Counted from the stretch's first letter, positions 21,713 to 30,575 are shown. The stretch: DNA of 31,644 nt from JAHFUI01 sp041485905 (GCA_041485905.1 JBGPKK010000041.1:1-31644); one strand, 5' to 3'. Translations and numbers: made by a program. The notes: generated by a model not told the origin, from the sequence alone.

Positions 21713-23200
21713 ATGAAGTGGATCCGGAAATGGATGATCCTCATTCACAGATATCTGGGCATCGCGCTCGGTCTGTTCTTCGTGACGTGGTTCGTGTCCG
21801 GCATCGGCATGATCTACGCGGGCGGGATGCCGCGGCTTACGCCTGCGCTCCGCCTCGAGCGGATGCCGCCGCTGGACCTCGCGCGCGTCCACCTGACCGC
21901 GACGGACGCCGTTGCCAAGGCCGGACTGCAGCGTCCGCGACGAGTCGTGCTGCTGACTGTCATGGATCGCCCGGCGTACCGGGTCAGCGCGGGACGGCCG
22001 GTGACCGTGTTCGCCGACAACGGAGACCTGCTGGGCGAGGTGAATCAAGCCGGCATCATGGCCATCGCCAGCGGCTTCATGGATCTGCCGGTCCGCAGGC
22101 TCGCTCATGCCGGCGTGCTGAGCTCAGGCGATCAGTGGACGATCGCCGAACGCGGGCAGATGCCGTTGCACAAGGTCGTCGTCGACGACGCCGCGCACAC
22201 AGAGCTGTACATCTCGCCGAGACTGGGCGAGGTGGTCGTGCACACGACGAGAGGCAGCCGCGCGCTCGCATGGGCGGCCGCCATCCCCCATTGGCTCTAC
22301 TTCGCACCGCTGAGAGTCAACGACACGGCGTGGCGCCAGGTGGTGCTGTGGGCTTCCGGACTCGGCGTTGTGCTGGCCGTCATCGGTCTCGTCCTCGGAA
22401 TTATCCAGTTCTCGCCTTCTCGACCGCTGCGCGTGAATCGCCTCTGGTCCTACGTTCCATACACGGGGTTGATGCGATGGCACTACATCACGGGCGCAGT
22501 CTTCGGCGCGTTCACGCTCACCTGGGTTTTCAGCGGCCTGTTGTCGATGGAACCGTGGAACTGGGTGGACCGTGCCGGTGCCGGTGCGGAAATCCGCGAC
22601 AGGTTGACCGGCGGCCCATCGGACTTGTCGCAGTTTCGGCCCGTCGACCCCGCTGCCTGGGAGCGTGTACTGGCTGGGCGCGCAGTCAAGGAGATCGAAT
22701 TTCTGCGCATCCAGGATGACCCGTATTATCTGGTGCGCGGACCCGAGCCGGCGCCGCTGCTGCTTACGGCCAGTCCTCTGCGCATCAAGCGCGAGCCCTT
22801 TTCGATCGCATCGGTCATGACGCGCGTTCGACAAGGCGAGCCGGACGTCCCGATCGCCGAATCACAGGTGCTTGCGGATTACGACTCTTACTATTACGCG
22901 CGCGACCCGCAACCGCCCTTGCCGGTCGTCCGGATCAAGTTCGCGGATCCGAATCGCACCTGGGTGTACATCGACCCGGTGATGAGCCAGGTCGTCGCCC
23001 AATTCACGCGGCAGGAGCGGGTGGAACGCTGGGTGTACCACGGATTTCACAGCCTGGATTTCGGCTTTTGGTACGCAAAACGGCCGCTGTGGGATATCGG
23101 CGTCATCGCGCTGAGCGTGGGCGGCGCCACGTCGAGCGCTATCGGGTTGTTCGTCGGGCTCAGGCGCCTGGCACGCCGCGCGAAGCGACGTGTTTTCTGA
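21713..23200 (+). CDS. PepSY-associated membrane protein (PiuB-like)
   Basis: 495 residues. Helix 1 (WMILIHRYLGIALGLFFVTW) and the sequence around RWHYITGAVFGAFTLTWVFSG are typical of PepSY_TM proteins; two further helices lie at about 210-230 and near the C-terminus (460-485). Large periplasmic segments with PepSY-like folds sit between them. Relatives are often iron- or siderophore-linked, and some are flavin- or haem-associated membrane reductases. Histidines in helices (HRYLG, WHYITG, YHGFHSLDF) could bind haem. It precedes a small membrane protein, a cytochrome and a cupredoxin, so an inner-membrane electron-transfer role fits. No substrate can be named. Confidence 0.85.
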   Translation: MKWIRKWMILIHRYLGIALGLFFVTWFVSGIGMIYAGGMPRLTPALRLERMPPLDLARVHLTATDAVAKAGLQRPRRVVLLTVMDRPAYRVSAGRPVTVFADNGDLLGEVNQAGIMAIASGFMDLPVRRLAHAGVLSSGDQWTIAERGQMPLHKVVVDDAAHTELYISPRLGEVVVHTTRGSRALAWAAAIPHWLYFAPLRVNDTAWRQVVLWASGLGVVLAVIGLVLGIIQFSPSRPLRVNRLWSYVPYTGLMRWHYITGAVFGAFTLTWVFSGLLSMEPWNWVDRAGAGAEIRDRLTGGPSDLSQFRPVDPAAWERVLAGRAVKEIEFLRIQDDPYYLVRGPEPAPLLLTASPLRIKREPFSIASVMTRVRQGEPDVPIAESQVLADYDSYYYARDPQPPLPVVRIKFADPNRTWVYIDPVMSQVVAQFTRQERVERWVYHGFHSLDFGFWYAKRPLWDIGVIALSVGGATSSAIGLFVGLRRLARRAKRRVF

Positions 23201-23275
23201 CCGTTAATTCAGAAAGTCTTCAGACACCAGCGGCTGCGGGATTCAGTTAGGATGTGTGCGGTTAGGAGACCCCGT

Positions 23276-23521
23276 ATGAATCGGAACGCGGTCACATCAA
23301 CGATCGCCGCTCTCGTCGCGCTCGCACTCATTCCCGTCGTGTGGTGGTTCGCCGACGCCGCCATTCCCCCGCTGACGGAGATCCAAACGCAAGCCAGCGG
23401 CAACCGACTGGGTCCCTGGTTTTTTACCTGGGCGTTGGTGTGGATCACGGCCCTTGCCGCAATCCTCGTCGCGTGGCTGTGCTACTCGACGAGAGAACCC
23501 CACTTGAACAACGTTGATTGA
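23276..23521 (+). CDS. Small membrane protein with two helices
   Basis: 81 residues from the ATG at 23276, preceded by TTAGGAGA nine bases upstream. Two hydrophobic helices are visible, about 9-28 (IAALVALALIPVVWWFADAA) and 47-68 (WFFTWALVWITALAAILVAW), joined by a polar loop. No family is recognised. Its position between the PepSY protein and a cytochrome, and a gap of only 20 bases to the latter, suggest it belongs to the same membrane electron-transfer unit, perhaps as a small anchoring subunit. Confidence 0.6.
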   Translation: MNRNAVTSTIAALVALALIPVVWWFADAAIPPLTEIQTQASGNRLGPWFFTWALVWITALAAILVAWLCYSTREPHLNNVD

Positions 23522-23541
23522 CGGAAAAAGAAGGGAATGCC

Positions 23542-24123
23542 ATGCGAAGATTTGTTTGGGTATTCGGCGTAGCCACGGCGCTCTTTCTCGCCGGCGCGTG
23601 CAAGGCAAGCCAGCCGCAGCCGGAGTACCGGGTCACGGCGACGATCAAGGACATCATGGACTCGGAGGTCGATAAATCAGCGGACGTGCTCTGGGAGTCG
23701 GTGGCCACGATCGTCAGCGCGGCCGGCACGGAAGAGCGCCAGCCGCGCACCGACGAAGAATGGGCCACCGTGCACCGTAGCGCCGTCGAACTGACCGAAG
23801 CCACGAACCTGCTGCTGATGCCAGGCCGTCTCGTGGCCAAGCCGGGACAGAAGTCGGACAACCCGGGAATCGAGCTCGCCCCCGAAGAAATCGACAAGCT
23901 GATCAACGACGACCGGCCGGCGTGGGTGAATTTCGCGCACGCACTGCACGATGCCGCCGTGCCGGCACTGAAGGCCACCGAGGACAGAAACGCGCAAGCG
24001 CTCCTCGACGCCGGCGAGAAGATCGACACGGCGTGCGAGAACTGCCATTTGAAGTACTGGTATCCGCTCAGCAAGCAGGCGGAAGTGCAGAAATCAGGCG
24101 CGGCCTCGCCGCGAAAACAATAA
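23542..24123 (+). CDS. Cytochrome c'-like protein with C-terminal haem site (lipoprotein)
   Basis: 193 residues from ATG 23542, which has AGAAGGGA six bases upstream. The signal ends in LAGAC with Cys20 as a probable lipid-attachment site. The remainder is helical, and the single haem motif CENCH lies at the C-terminal end (165-169), followed by LKYWYP. A C-terminal CxxCH in a four-helix protein is the pattern of class II (cytochrome c') proteins. It would act in the periplasm as an electron carrier or gas-binding protein. A clear paralogue with CENCHLEYWYP is encoded on the other strand at 24923-25549. The cupredoxin gene follows after three bases, implying translation of both from one message. 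Confidence 0.85.
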   Translation: MRRFVWVFGVATALFLAGACKASQPQPEYRVTATIKDIMDSEVDKSADVLWESVATIVSAAGTEERQPRTDEEWATVHRSAVELTEATNLLLMPGRLVAKPGQKSDNPGIELAPEEIDKLINDDRPAWVNFAHALHDAAVPALKATEDRNAQALLDAGEKIDTACENCHLKYWYPLSKQAEVQKSGAASPRKQ

Positions 24124-24126
24124 GGC

Positions 24127-24882
24127 ATGAACGCTCGGCTTCTTCCACTCGCAGCGTGCCTCATCGCCGCGTCCGCGGTGGGCGGACCTGCTCAGTCGGC
24201 TGCCGCGGCGCAGGCGGCCAAAGCCGGGACCGGCGGGACCATCAGGGGCCACATCAAGCTGGCGGGCAAGCTCCCCGGCAATTCGATCATCCGGATGGGC
24301 ATGGACCCGATGTGCGCGAAGATCAACGCGGGCAAACGAGTCATTCAGGAGACCGTCGTCGCGAACGTGAACGGGGACCTGGCCAACGTGTTCGTGCGGC
24401 TGCAAGGGACGTTTCCGAAGATATCCGTGCCCACCACACCCGTTGTCATCGATCAGCGCGCCTGCGTCTACGTTCCACGCGTCATCGGGGCGCGCGTCGG
24501 TCAGGTGTTACAGGTCAAGAACAGCGACGAGCTCCTGCACAACGTCCACAGCCTGTCGGCCACGAACAATTCCTTCAACGTCAGCACGCCGAAGGCGGGC
24601 ATGGTCCAGCAGTTCACCTTCAAGAGCGAAGAGGTGATGCTGCGAATCAAGTGCGACGTGCACAGCTGGATGACGACGTACGTGGGGGTTGTGACGAATC
24701 CGTACTTCGCGGTCAGCAACGAAAGTGGAACGTTCGAGATCGCGAACATCCCGGCCGGCTCCTACACCATCATCACCTGGCACGAGCGCTACGGTCCGCT
24801 GATGCAGACGGTTCGCGTTAGGGCCGGGGCGACGACGACCGTGGACTTCACCTACATGGGGACCGAGAAGCCACCAGCGTGA
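24127..24882 (+). CDS. Secreted cupredoxin-like (blue copper) protein with regulatory-type beta domain
   Basis: 251 residues with signal peptide (1-28). A plastocyanin-like copper site can be traced: His138 (LLHNVH), Cys176-x-x-His179-x-x-Met182 (KCDVHSWM). This Cys-His-Met run is the usual type 1 copper signature. The C-terminal part (about 195-245, NESGTFEIANIPAGSYTIITW) resembles a carboxypeptidase-regulatory or CnaB-like beta-sandwich. It would carry electrons in the periplasm or bind copper. It starts three bases after the cytochrome c'-like gene and is the last gene of this transcript, followed by a hairpin element. Confidence 0.8.
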   Translation: MNARLLPLAACLIAASAVGGPAQSAAAAQAAKAGTGGTIRGHIKLAGKLPGNSIIRMGMDPMCAKINAGKRVIQETVVANVNGDLANVFVRLQGTFPKISVPTTPVVIDQRACVYVPRVIGARVGQVLQVKNSDELLHNVHSLSATNNSFNVSTPKAGMVQQFTFKSEEVMLRIKCDVHSWMTTYVGVVTNPYFAVSNESGTFEIANIPAGSYTIITWHERYGPLMQTVRVRAGATTTVDFTYMGTEKPPA

Positions 24883-24890
24883 CACGACCC

Positions 24891-24917
24891 TCCGGCTCAA
24901 GCCGGACACTACGTACG
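24891..24917. repeat. Dispersed palindromic element, copy 2
   Basis: TCCGGC-TCAA-GCCGGA plus CACTACGTACG repeats the element at 13931-13957 with one base changed in the loop. It fills most of the 40 bases between two convergent genes (stops at 24882 and 24923), where it could end transcription from both sides. No transposase is seen. Confidence 0.8.
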
Positions 24918-24922
24918 ACACG

Positions 24923-25549
24923 TCATTTCTTCCTGGGCGGCGTGATCGTGGCGCGCTTGGCCTCGTCCTCGAGCACGGCCTTCTTGTCGCCCGGATACCA
25001 GTATTCCAGGTGACAGTTCTCGCAGACTTGATCGATCCGGCTTCCCGCCTGGAACAGTTCGTCGGCGTTCTTCGCCTTCACCAGGTCCATGACCTTGAGC
25101 GCCTCGTCTCGGAGCTCATCTACGTGCTTGTTCCACAGCGCCCGATCGCCGTCGATCTTGGCCTGGATGGCTTCTGGCGACAGCTCCGGAGCGTTCGGCC
25201 CAGCGCTGTTGTTCTTGTCTCCGGGTGGCGCAACCGGGCGCGGCATCTTCAGGAGATTCGACCCTTCAGCCAGCGTGACGGCGCCTTGCCGCACCTTCGC
25301 CCAGTCCTCGTCGGTCGTCGGCTTCGTGTCCACAACGCCTTTCTCGCTGACGTCGGTCCCCACCGCGTCGAAGACGTTGTCGGCGATGGGATCGATGATG
25401 TTCTCCATCAGCTCTTTGATCGAGACGAGCGGCTTGAGATCCGATTGCGCAGCCGCCGGCTTCGACGTGCAGTGCTGTGATGCCACCGCCGTTATGAACA
25501 GCAGACCAGCGGCGGCCATGAGGCGTGCGGGACCCGTTCGCATATCCAT
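24923..25549 (-). CDS. Cytochrome c'-like protein, paralogue of the one at 23542
   Basis: 208 residues from ATG 25549 (AGGA seven bases upstream). A signal sequence covers about 1-26, with Cys27 as a possible lipidation site. The single haem motif CENCH lies at 176-180, followed by LEYWYP. Shared features with the cytochrome at 23542 include I(K/E)..LM or IKDIMD near the start, T-DE-W in the middle, and the E-I/A-x-x-KID/I-x-x-DR segment, so they are duplicates that now face each other. Periplasmic electron transfer is likely. It is transcribed toward the cupredoxin gene and divergently from the cobalamin-controlled receptor. Confidence 0.85.
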   Translation of the reverse strand: MDMRTGPARLMAAAGLLFITAVASQHCTSKPAAAQSDLKPLVSIKELMENIIDPIADNVFDAVGTDVSEKGVVDTKPTTDEDWAKVRQGAVTLAEGSNLLKMPRPVAPPGDKNNSAGPNAPELSPEAIQAKIDGDRALWNKHVDELRDEALKVMDLVKAKNADELFQAGSRIDQVCENCHLEYWYPGDKKAVLEDEAKRATITPPRKK

Positions 25550-25639
25550 GAAGAAATCCTATCCGGAATTCCGACGCGCGGACGTCTGAAGAGTTTCTGA
25601 ACTTTGCGTCAGTGACGCGTCGCCTTGACCGCAGAGGCT

Positions 25640-25836
25640 GCCGGTGGTACAAACACGTCGCCTGCGGGTGCCCACGAGGGGCATAACAGGGAAGTCCGGT
25701 GCAACTCCGGCGCGGTTCCGCCACTGTAAGTGAGGACGCGTCGCTTCAAGCAACCACTCGGCCGTCGCGGCCGGGGAAGGTGAAGCGACCGGCAGCGCAA
25801 CAAGCTGCCCCCACGAGCCAGGAGACCTACCCCAGG
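25640..25836 (+). ncRNA. Cobalamin (AdoCbl-type) riboswitch
   Basis: The leader shows the conserved blocks in order: GCCTGCGGGTGCCC, then AGGGAAGTCCGGTG and AACTCCGGCGCGGTTCCGCCACTGT, later GGGGAAGGTGAAGCGACC, and the B12-box-like GAGCCAGGAGACC (25815-25827). It binds cobalamin and represses the genes behind it. Beyond it, CTTTCTG (25849-25855) and CAGAAAG (25863-25869) form a hairpin, and CCAC (25943-25946) can pair with GTGG (25950-25953) that overlaps the ribosome binding site GGAGG of the receptor gene, so control of translation start is plausible. Boundaries are approximate. Confidence 0.92.
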
Positions 25837-25962
25837 TGAAGCGGCTGACTTTCTGCGGAGAACAGAAAGCATGCTCTGGCATCCTGGTCGCACACCCACC
25901 TCGATCCCACTAGCACGCGTCTGTCGGTCCCGCACTCTGCCGCCACGTCGTGGAGGTTGGAT

Positions 25963-28359
25963 ATGAGATGCGTGTCAACACTTGCAATCATGCTGGCGGT
26001 CTGGGCATTCAGCATTACGGGTCTGGCGCAACAGCCGGCCGGGCGCTCCACACCGATCCTCGTCACGGGGACGGTGAAAGACACATCTGGCGGCGTGCTG
26101 CGGGCCGCGACAGTCGAGGCCGTGGTAGCCGGGCTGAGGGTCGCCACCACGACGACCGATTCCCAGGGACGGTATCGGATCGAGCTCCCGACCGGTATCC
26201 GCCACCAGTTGCGCGCCAGGTTGAACGGATTCGCCGACGAGATGGTGGAGGCGCCGACCGCGTCGGGGACCGCGACCAGAGATTTCGTGCTGCGCATCGC
26301 CGCGCTGGCCGACACGGTAATCGTGACGGCATCCCGGACGCCGGAGAGCCGCGCAGCGGCCGCCGAACCGGTGGCCGTCTTCACGGCGAGCGACATCGCC
26401 GCGCTCGGCAGCAAATCACTCGCCGAGGTCGTCGGCATGGTGCCGGGGCTCAACGTCGAGAGCAACGGCCGCGAAGGGGCGCTGGCCTCCTTGTTCGCGC
26501 GCGGTGGTGAATCCGACTACAACCTCGTCCTCATCGACGGCGTGCGTGTGAACGCCAACGGCGGCGCGTTCGATTTCAGCCGCGTGTCGGCCGCCGAGAT
26601 CGGCCGCGTCGAGGTCGTCCGCGGCGCGCAATCGTCGCTGTATGGGTCCGACGCGATCGGATCGGTGGTGCAGGTATTCACGAAGCGGGCCGCGCCCGGC
26701 GATCCACCCCAGGTGATCGGATCGATCGAAGGCGGCAGCTTCAGCACGTGGCGCGGCGACGCGCGGATCCTGGGCGGCGCGAAACGACACGTCGATTATC
26801 AGTTGGGCGCGTCGCACCGCGGTACCGACGGCGCGTTTGCGGATATCCTGCCCGAACACGATCGATTCGACGAATCGTCAGTCGACGGCGGGATCGGCAC
26901 AATCTTCGGTGACCGGGCCACAGTGCGCACCGGCGTGCGATACGCCACCGCCAAGGGGAAAGCCGTCGGGCCGATCGATTACGGCTCGCGCAACACCGGG
27001 ACGGCCAACGATACGCGCGACCTGTCGTGGCACCTGGACTTCACCCATCGGCTCACGTCACGGCTTGCTCAATCCGCGACGGTCGCGTATTTCCGATCGT
27101 ACCGGCTGTCGGCCAACACCATCGCCGACCCCACGTACACTCTGTTCGCCGTGATGGCAGGCACGCCCGGGGCGCTCTTTCCAGACAGCCCGCGCCTGGT
27201 GCGGCTGGTCGATCAGCCCACCTTCAACGCCCTGCGGGCGGGAACCGTACCGCTCGGCGCCGGTCAGTTTCTGGCGACGACGCCCTTCGGCGTTGGCGAT
27301 TTCCCGTTTACGAGCGAGAGCGAGTTTCGGAGGCCCGCGTTCAAGTATCAAGCCGATCTGGACTGGGGCGATCGTCAGGCACTCAGCGCCGGCTACGAAT
27401 ACGAGCGCGAGAGCGATCCGCTACACCCGGCGTTTCTCGTCGAGAACCACGCCTACTTCGTTCAGCAGCAGTTCAGGGCCGAGGACCGATGGTTTGCGAC
27501 GATTGGCGCGCGGCTCGACGACAACACGCGGTACGGCCGCAACGTCAGCCCCAAGCTATCGGTGGGCGGATTCCCTCTCCCGTATCAGTCGGGATCGATC
27601 TCTTCGATCAAGGTGTTCTCCAACATCGGCCGCGGCATCAAGAATCCACTCTTTGGCGAGCTCTATAGCACCGCCTTCTCGGACGGGAACCCCGATCTGC
27701 GCCCCGAACGCGCGCGAACGGTCGACGCCGGTGCCGAGCTCACCTTCGACAACCAGCGCTTTCTCGGACGCGTCACCTACTTCGACAACGCCTTCAACGA
27801 TCAGGTCGCCTTCAAGTCGACCGGACCCGGTCTGGACGGCAAGCCGGACTTCATCAACATCGACGGATCGAAAGCCTCGGGTTGGGAGATCGAAGGCGCA
27901 CTGCAGAAACCGATCGCGGGCGGGCTCACCGCGCAGGGAGGGTACGCCTTCGTCGACACCAGGGTCGTGGCGTTCGTGAGCACGAGCGAGCAGTTCCAGC
28001 CCGGGCAACCGCTCCTCCGCCGGCCCAAGCACGCGGCCACGCTGCGGATCGCGTACGCGCGCGGCCGCGGCGGCGTCAATCTCAACGTCCGCTACGTCGG
28101 CCAGCGCCACGACGCGGCGTTCCTCGGGTTGTCCGCCGTGGGGTCCGCGCAATTCCCGAACGGGCGATCGGTCGACATTACGGTGAACCCCGCATACACG
28201 CTGCTGTGGCTCGGCGGCGACGTACGCCTGAGCCGCGAGGCGACCGTGTATCTGCGGATCGACAACCTGACCGACACGACGTACGAAAGCGCGCTGGGAT
28301 TCCCGGGACTGCCGCGGTCGGTGGTAGCGGGTGTGCGCGTCAATATTGGGAAGCGATGA
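25963..28359 (+). CDS. btuB: TonB-dependent outer-membrane receptor, cobalamin-controlled (BtuB-like) with N-terminal regulatory-like domain
   Basis: 798 residues. GGAGG six bases before the ATG at 25963 decides the start; TTG at 25957 is unlikely. A signal peptide (to about 23) is followed by a carboxypeptidase-regulatory-like domain (about 30-110, VTGTVKDTSGGVLRAATVEA), a TonB-box-like DTVIVTASR, the plug (SLAEVVGMVPGLNV, YNLVLIDGVRVNANGG, VEVVRGAQSSLYGSDAIG) and a 22-strand barrel ending in VVAGVRVNIG. The cobalamin riboswitch upstream makes vitamin B12 or a cobinamide the likely substrate. The extra N-terminal domain is unlike E. coli BtuB but usual for Acidobacteria. The stop overlaps the next gene by ATGA. 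Confidence 0.88.
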   Translation: MRCVSTLAIMLAVWAFSITGLAQQPAGRSTPILVTGTVKDTSGGVLRAATVEAVVAGLRVATTTTDSQGRYRIELPTGIRHQLRARLNGFADEMVEAPTASGTATRDFVLRIAALADTVIVTASRTPESRAAAAEPVAVFTASDIAALGSKSLAEVVGMVPGLNVESNGREGALASLFARGGESDYNLVLIDGVRVNANGGAFDFSRVSAAEIGRVEVVRGAQSSLYGSDAIGSVVQVFTKRAAPGDPPQVIGSIEGGSFSTWRGDARILGGAKRHVDYQLGASHRGTDGAFADILPEHDRFDESSVDGGIGTIFGDRATVRTGVRYATAKGKAVGPIDYGSRNTGTANDTRDLSWHLDFTHRLTSRLAQSATVAYFRSYRLSANTIADPTYTLFAVMAGTPGALFPDSPRLVRLVDQPTFNALRAGTVPLGAGQFLATTPFGVGDFPFTSESEFRRPAFKYQADLDWGDRQALSAGYEYERESDPLHPAFLVENHAYFVQQQFRAEDRWFATIGARLDDNTRYGRNVSPKLSVGGFPLPYQSGSISSIKVFSNIGRGIKNPLFGELYSTAFSDGNPDLRPERARTVDAGAELTFDNQRFLGRVTYFDNAFNDQVAFKSTGPGLDGKPDFINIDGSKASGWEIEGALQKPIAGGLTAQGGYAFVDTRVVAFVSTSEQFQPGQPLLRRPKHAATLRIAYARGRGGVNLNVRYVGQRHDAAFLGLSAVGSAQFPNGRSVDITVNPAYTLLWLGGDVRLSREATVYLRIDNLTDTTYESALGFPGLPRSVVAGVRVNIGKR

Positions 28360-29828
28360 GAAGCCGTGGAGCCCACAAACAATCGATCCGAACACGATCG
28401 ATCCTGTGTGCCCTGGGTCTGCTGTGGGGCGGAGAGTTTTTCGCGCAACGACCCGTTCCAAAAACCTGGGACGCCGACGCGCTCGCAACGTTCGAGGTGC
28501 CGCTCGCCCATGCCGAGGCGTCCGCCAAACACGTGTCGCCCGACTACTACTACCGCATCCCGGTTCGACCCATCTACAAGAGCTATCCGATTTATGCGCC
28601 CGGCCGCGAACCGGACGGCTACATGGACAGGCTCGCGCAACAGGATCCGGCGGTGGCCTTCGACGACTCGACGCTCGAGTCCGACCGAGACTTAATCGCC
28701 GCGGGCGAAACCGTCTTCGACGCGCCCATCGGCTACGGGGCGACGTTCACGCTGTCGCAGGTGCGGGACCGCGGCTGGTACGAGCGCAATAGGATTCCTG
28801 TGACGAAGGACGGCGTCATGCCGTTCTCGCGCTACGTGATTCGCACGAAGGGCGTCGTTGAAGTGGGCAGCGGCGGGTGCCTCATGTGCCATGCGCGCGT
28901 GATGGCCGACGGCACATTGCTGAAAGGCGCGCAAGGCAACTTCCCCACCGATCGCGTCATCGGCGACAACCTGCGCCAGCAGGCGGCGGACGCCAAAGAC
29001 CGTCAGGGATTTCTCGAGGCGATTCGACTCGGACAGCGCACGTTCTTCTCGATGCCGTGGCTGCGGCCCGACTCCATCAGTCGGATCGACCGGATGTCGA
29101 TCGAGGACATCGCAGCCGCCTATGCAGCCATTCCGCCGGGCGTCACCACGCGCGTGAACCTCAGTCTCTTTTCACCCGCGCAGATTCCAGATCTGATCGG
29201 CCTCGCCGACCGTCGCCATCTCGATCACACAGGCATCGTGATCCAGCGCTCCATCGCCGATCTGATGCGCTACATCGCGCTTGTGCAGGGCGCGAATTCG
29301 CTGGATCGGTTCGGGGACTTCGCGCTCATGGATCCGCGGCCAGACCCTTCACAGCTCGAACGCTACAGCGACGAGCAGTTGTATGCCCTCGCACGTTTTC
29401 TCTACTCGTTGAAACCTCCGCCGAATCCGAACCGCGTCGATGCGTTCGCCGATCGAGGACGACGGGTCTTCGCGCGGGCAGGGTGTGAGACCTGTCACAC
29501 GCCGCCGCTCTACACGAGCAACGCGCTGACGCCGGTGGCCGGCTTCACGGTACCGCCCGAACATCTCGAGCGATACCGCATCATCAATCGATCGGTCGGC
29601 ACCGATGCGAAGCTGGCGCTCGGCACGCGCAAAGGCACCGGGTATTACAAAGTTCCGTCGCTTCAGGGCGTCTGGTATCGCGGTCCGTTCCAGCACAACG
29701 GGGCCGCGAGCACTCTGGAAGAGTGGTTCAACCCCGCTCGCGTCGGCGCGATCCCCGGCCACAGATTCGGCTTGGCGTTGGCGGGAGAAGACCGCCGCGC
29801 GTTGATCGCGTTTCTGAAAACCCTTTAA
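28356..29828 (+). CDS. Secreted two-haem cytochrome c peroxidase-like (MauG/RoxA-type) protein
   Basis: 490 residues; the ATG overlaps the TGA of the receptor, so the two are translationally coupled. A signal peptide covers about 1-30. Haem motifs are CLMCH (175-179) and CETCH (377-381), widely spaced as in diheme peroxidase relatives such as RoxA. After the second haem the family stretch YKVPSLQGVWYRGPFQHNGA and TLEEWFNP is present. Such enzymes oxidise with H2O2 or O2 in the periplasm. Linkage to a cobalamin riboswitch and B12 receptor is unexpected; it may act on corrinoids at the cell surface or simply depend on cobalamin status. Substrate not known. Confidence 0.82.
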   Translation: MRSRGAHKQSIRTRSILCALGLLWGGEFFAQRPVPKTWDADALATFEVPLAHAEASAKHVSPDYYYRIPVRPIYKSYPIYAPGREPDGYMDRLAQQDPAVAFDDSTLESDRDLIAAGETVFDAPIGYGATFTLSQVRDRGWYERNRIPVTKDGVMPFSRYVIRTKGVVEVGSGGCLMCHARVMADGTLLKGAQGNFPTDRVIGDNLRQQAADAKDRQGFLEAIRLGQRTFFSMPWLRPDSISRIDRMSIEDIAAAYAAIPPGVTTRVNLSLFSPAQIPDLIGLADRRHLDHTGIVIQRSIADLMRYIALVQGANSLDRFGDFALMDPRPDPSQLERYSDEQLYALARFLYSLKPPPNPNRVDAFADRGRRVFARAGCETCHTPPLYTSNALTPVAGFTVPPEHLERYRIINRSVGTDAKLALGTRKGTGYYKVPSLQGVWYRGPFQHNGAASTLEEWFNPARVGAIPGHRFGLALAGEDRRALIAFLKTL

Positions 29829-29907
29829 ACACAAAGGACACGAAGGAGCGACAATCTCCGCTGACACGGCCGCCTCTGTATGAGTCGTGCCATCATGGGT
29901 TGCGTTT

Positions 29908-30561
29908 ATGAATGGCGCGGTAACGAAGGCGTACGAAGGCGTGCCGACGGTCCCTGATCGGGTCGCCCTGATTCGTCAGGCCTTGCGGCTGGAATGGCTG
30001 ACGCTGGGCTGGATGGTGATTGAGGCCGGCGTCGCGATCGCGGCCGGCGTGATCGCCGGTAGCTTGACGCTGACGGCTTTCGGCTTCGACAGTGTGATCG
30101 AGTTGCTGTCGGCAAGCGTGCTCATCTGGCGTCTGAAACAAGAATGGCGGCATGGCGCCGAATTCTCGCAGCGCGCCGAGCGCATCGCCGCCCAGGCGGG
30201 CGCTTTCCTGCTCTTCTTGCTGGCCGCCACTATCGTCGTGGGAGCCGTGTGGAGTCTCTGGATGCACCACGGCGCGGAATTCTCGATTCCGGGAACGATC
30301 GTCGCGACTCTCGCCATGCCCGTCATGTATGTGCTGGCACGCCGAAAGCTCGACGTGGCCGACAAGCTGGGCAGCCGCGCCATGCGGGCTGATGCCGTCG
30401 AAAGCATCACGTGCGGCTGGCTATCGTTGGTCGTGGTGATCGGGCTGGTCGCGAACCTCCTGCTCGGGGCGTGGTGGATCGACGCCGTGACCTCGCTCGC
30501 CGTTGTCTGGTTTGTCGTGAGGGAAGCGCGCGAGGCGTGGGCCGGCGAGGACTGTTGCTAA
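29908..30561 (+). CDS. Short CDF-type cation efflux transporter
   Basis: 217 residues from the ATG at 29908. Five to six membrane helices are present with CDF landmarks: GFDSVIELLSA in helix 2 (Asp at the metal site), RADAVESITCGWLS in helix 5 and WWIDAVTSLAVVW. CDF proteins export Zn2+, Co2+, Mn2+ or similar in exchange for protons. It is shorter than standard members (about 290-320) because the C-terminal cytoplasmic metal-sensing domain is missing. Cobalt export would fit the neighbouring cobalamin uptake genes but cannot be told from the sequence. It converges with the DUF5666-like gene 15 bases further on. Confidence 0.8.
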   Translation: MNGAVTKAYEGVPTVPDRVALIRQALRLEWLTLGWMVIEAGVAIAAGVIAGSLTLTAFGFDSVIELLSASVLIWRLKQEWRHGAEFSQRAERIAAQAGAFLLFLLAATIVVGAVWSLWMHHGAEFSIPGTIVATLAMPVMYVLARRKLDVADKLGSRAMRADAVESITCGWLSLVVVIGLVANLLLGAWWIDAVTSLAVVWFVVREAREAWAGEDCC

Positions 30562-30575
30562 ACACACGGGACCCA

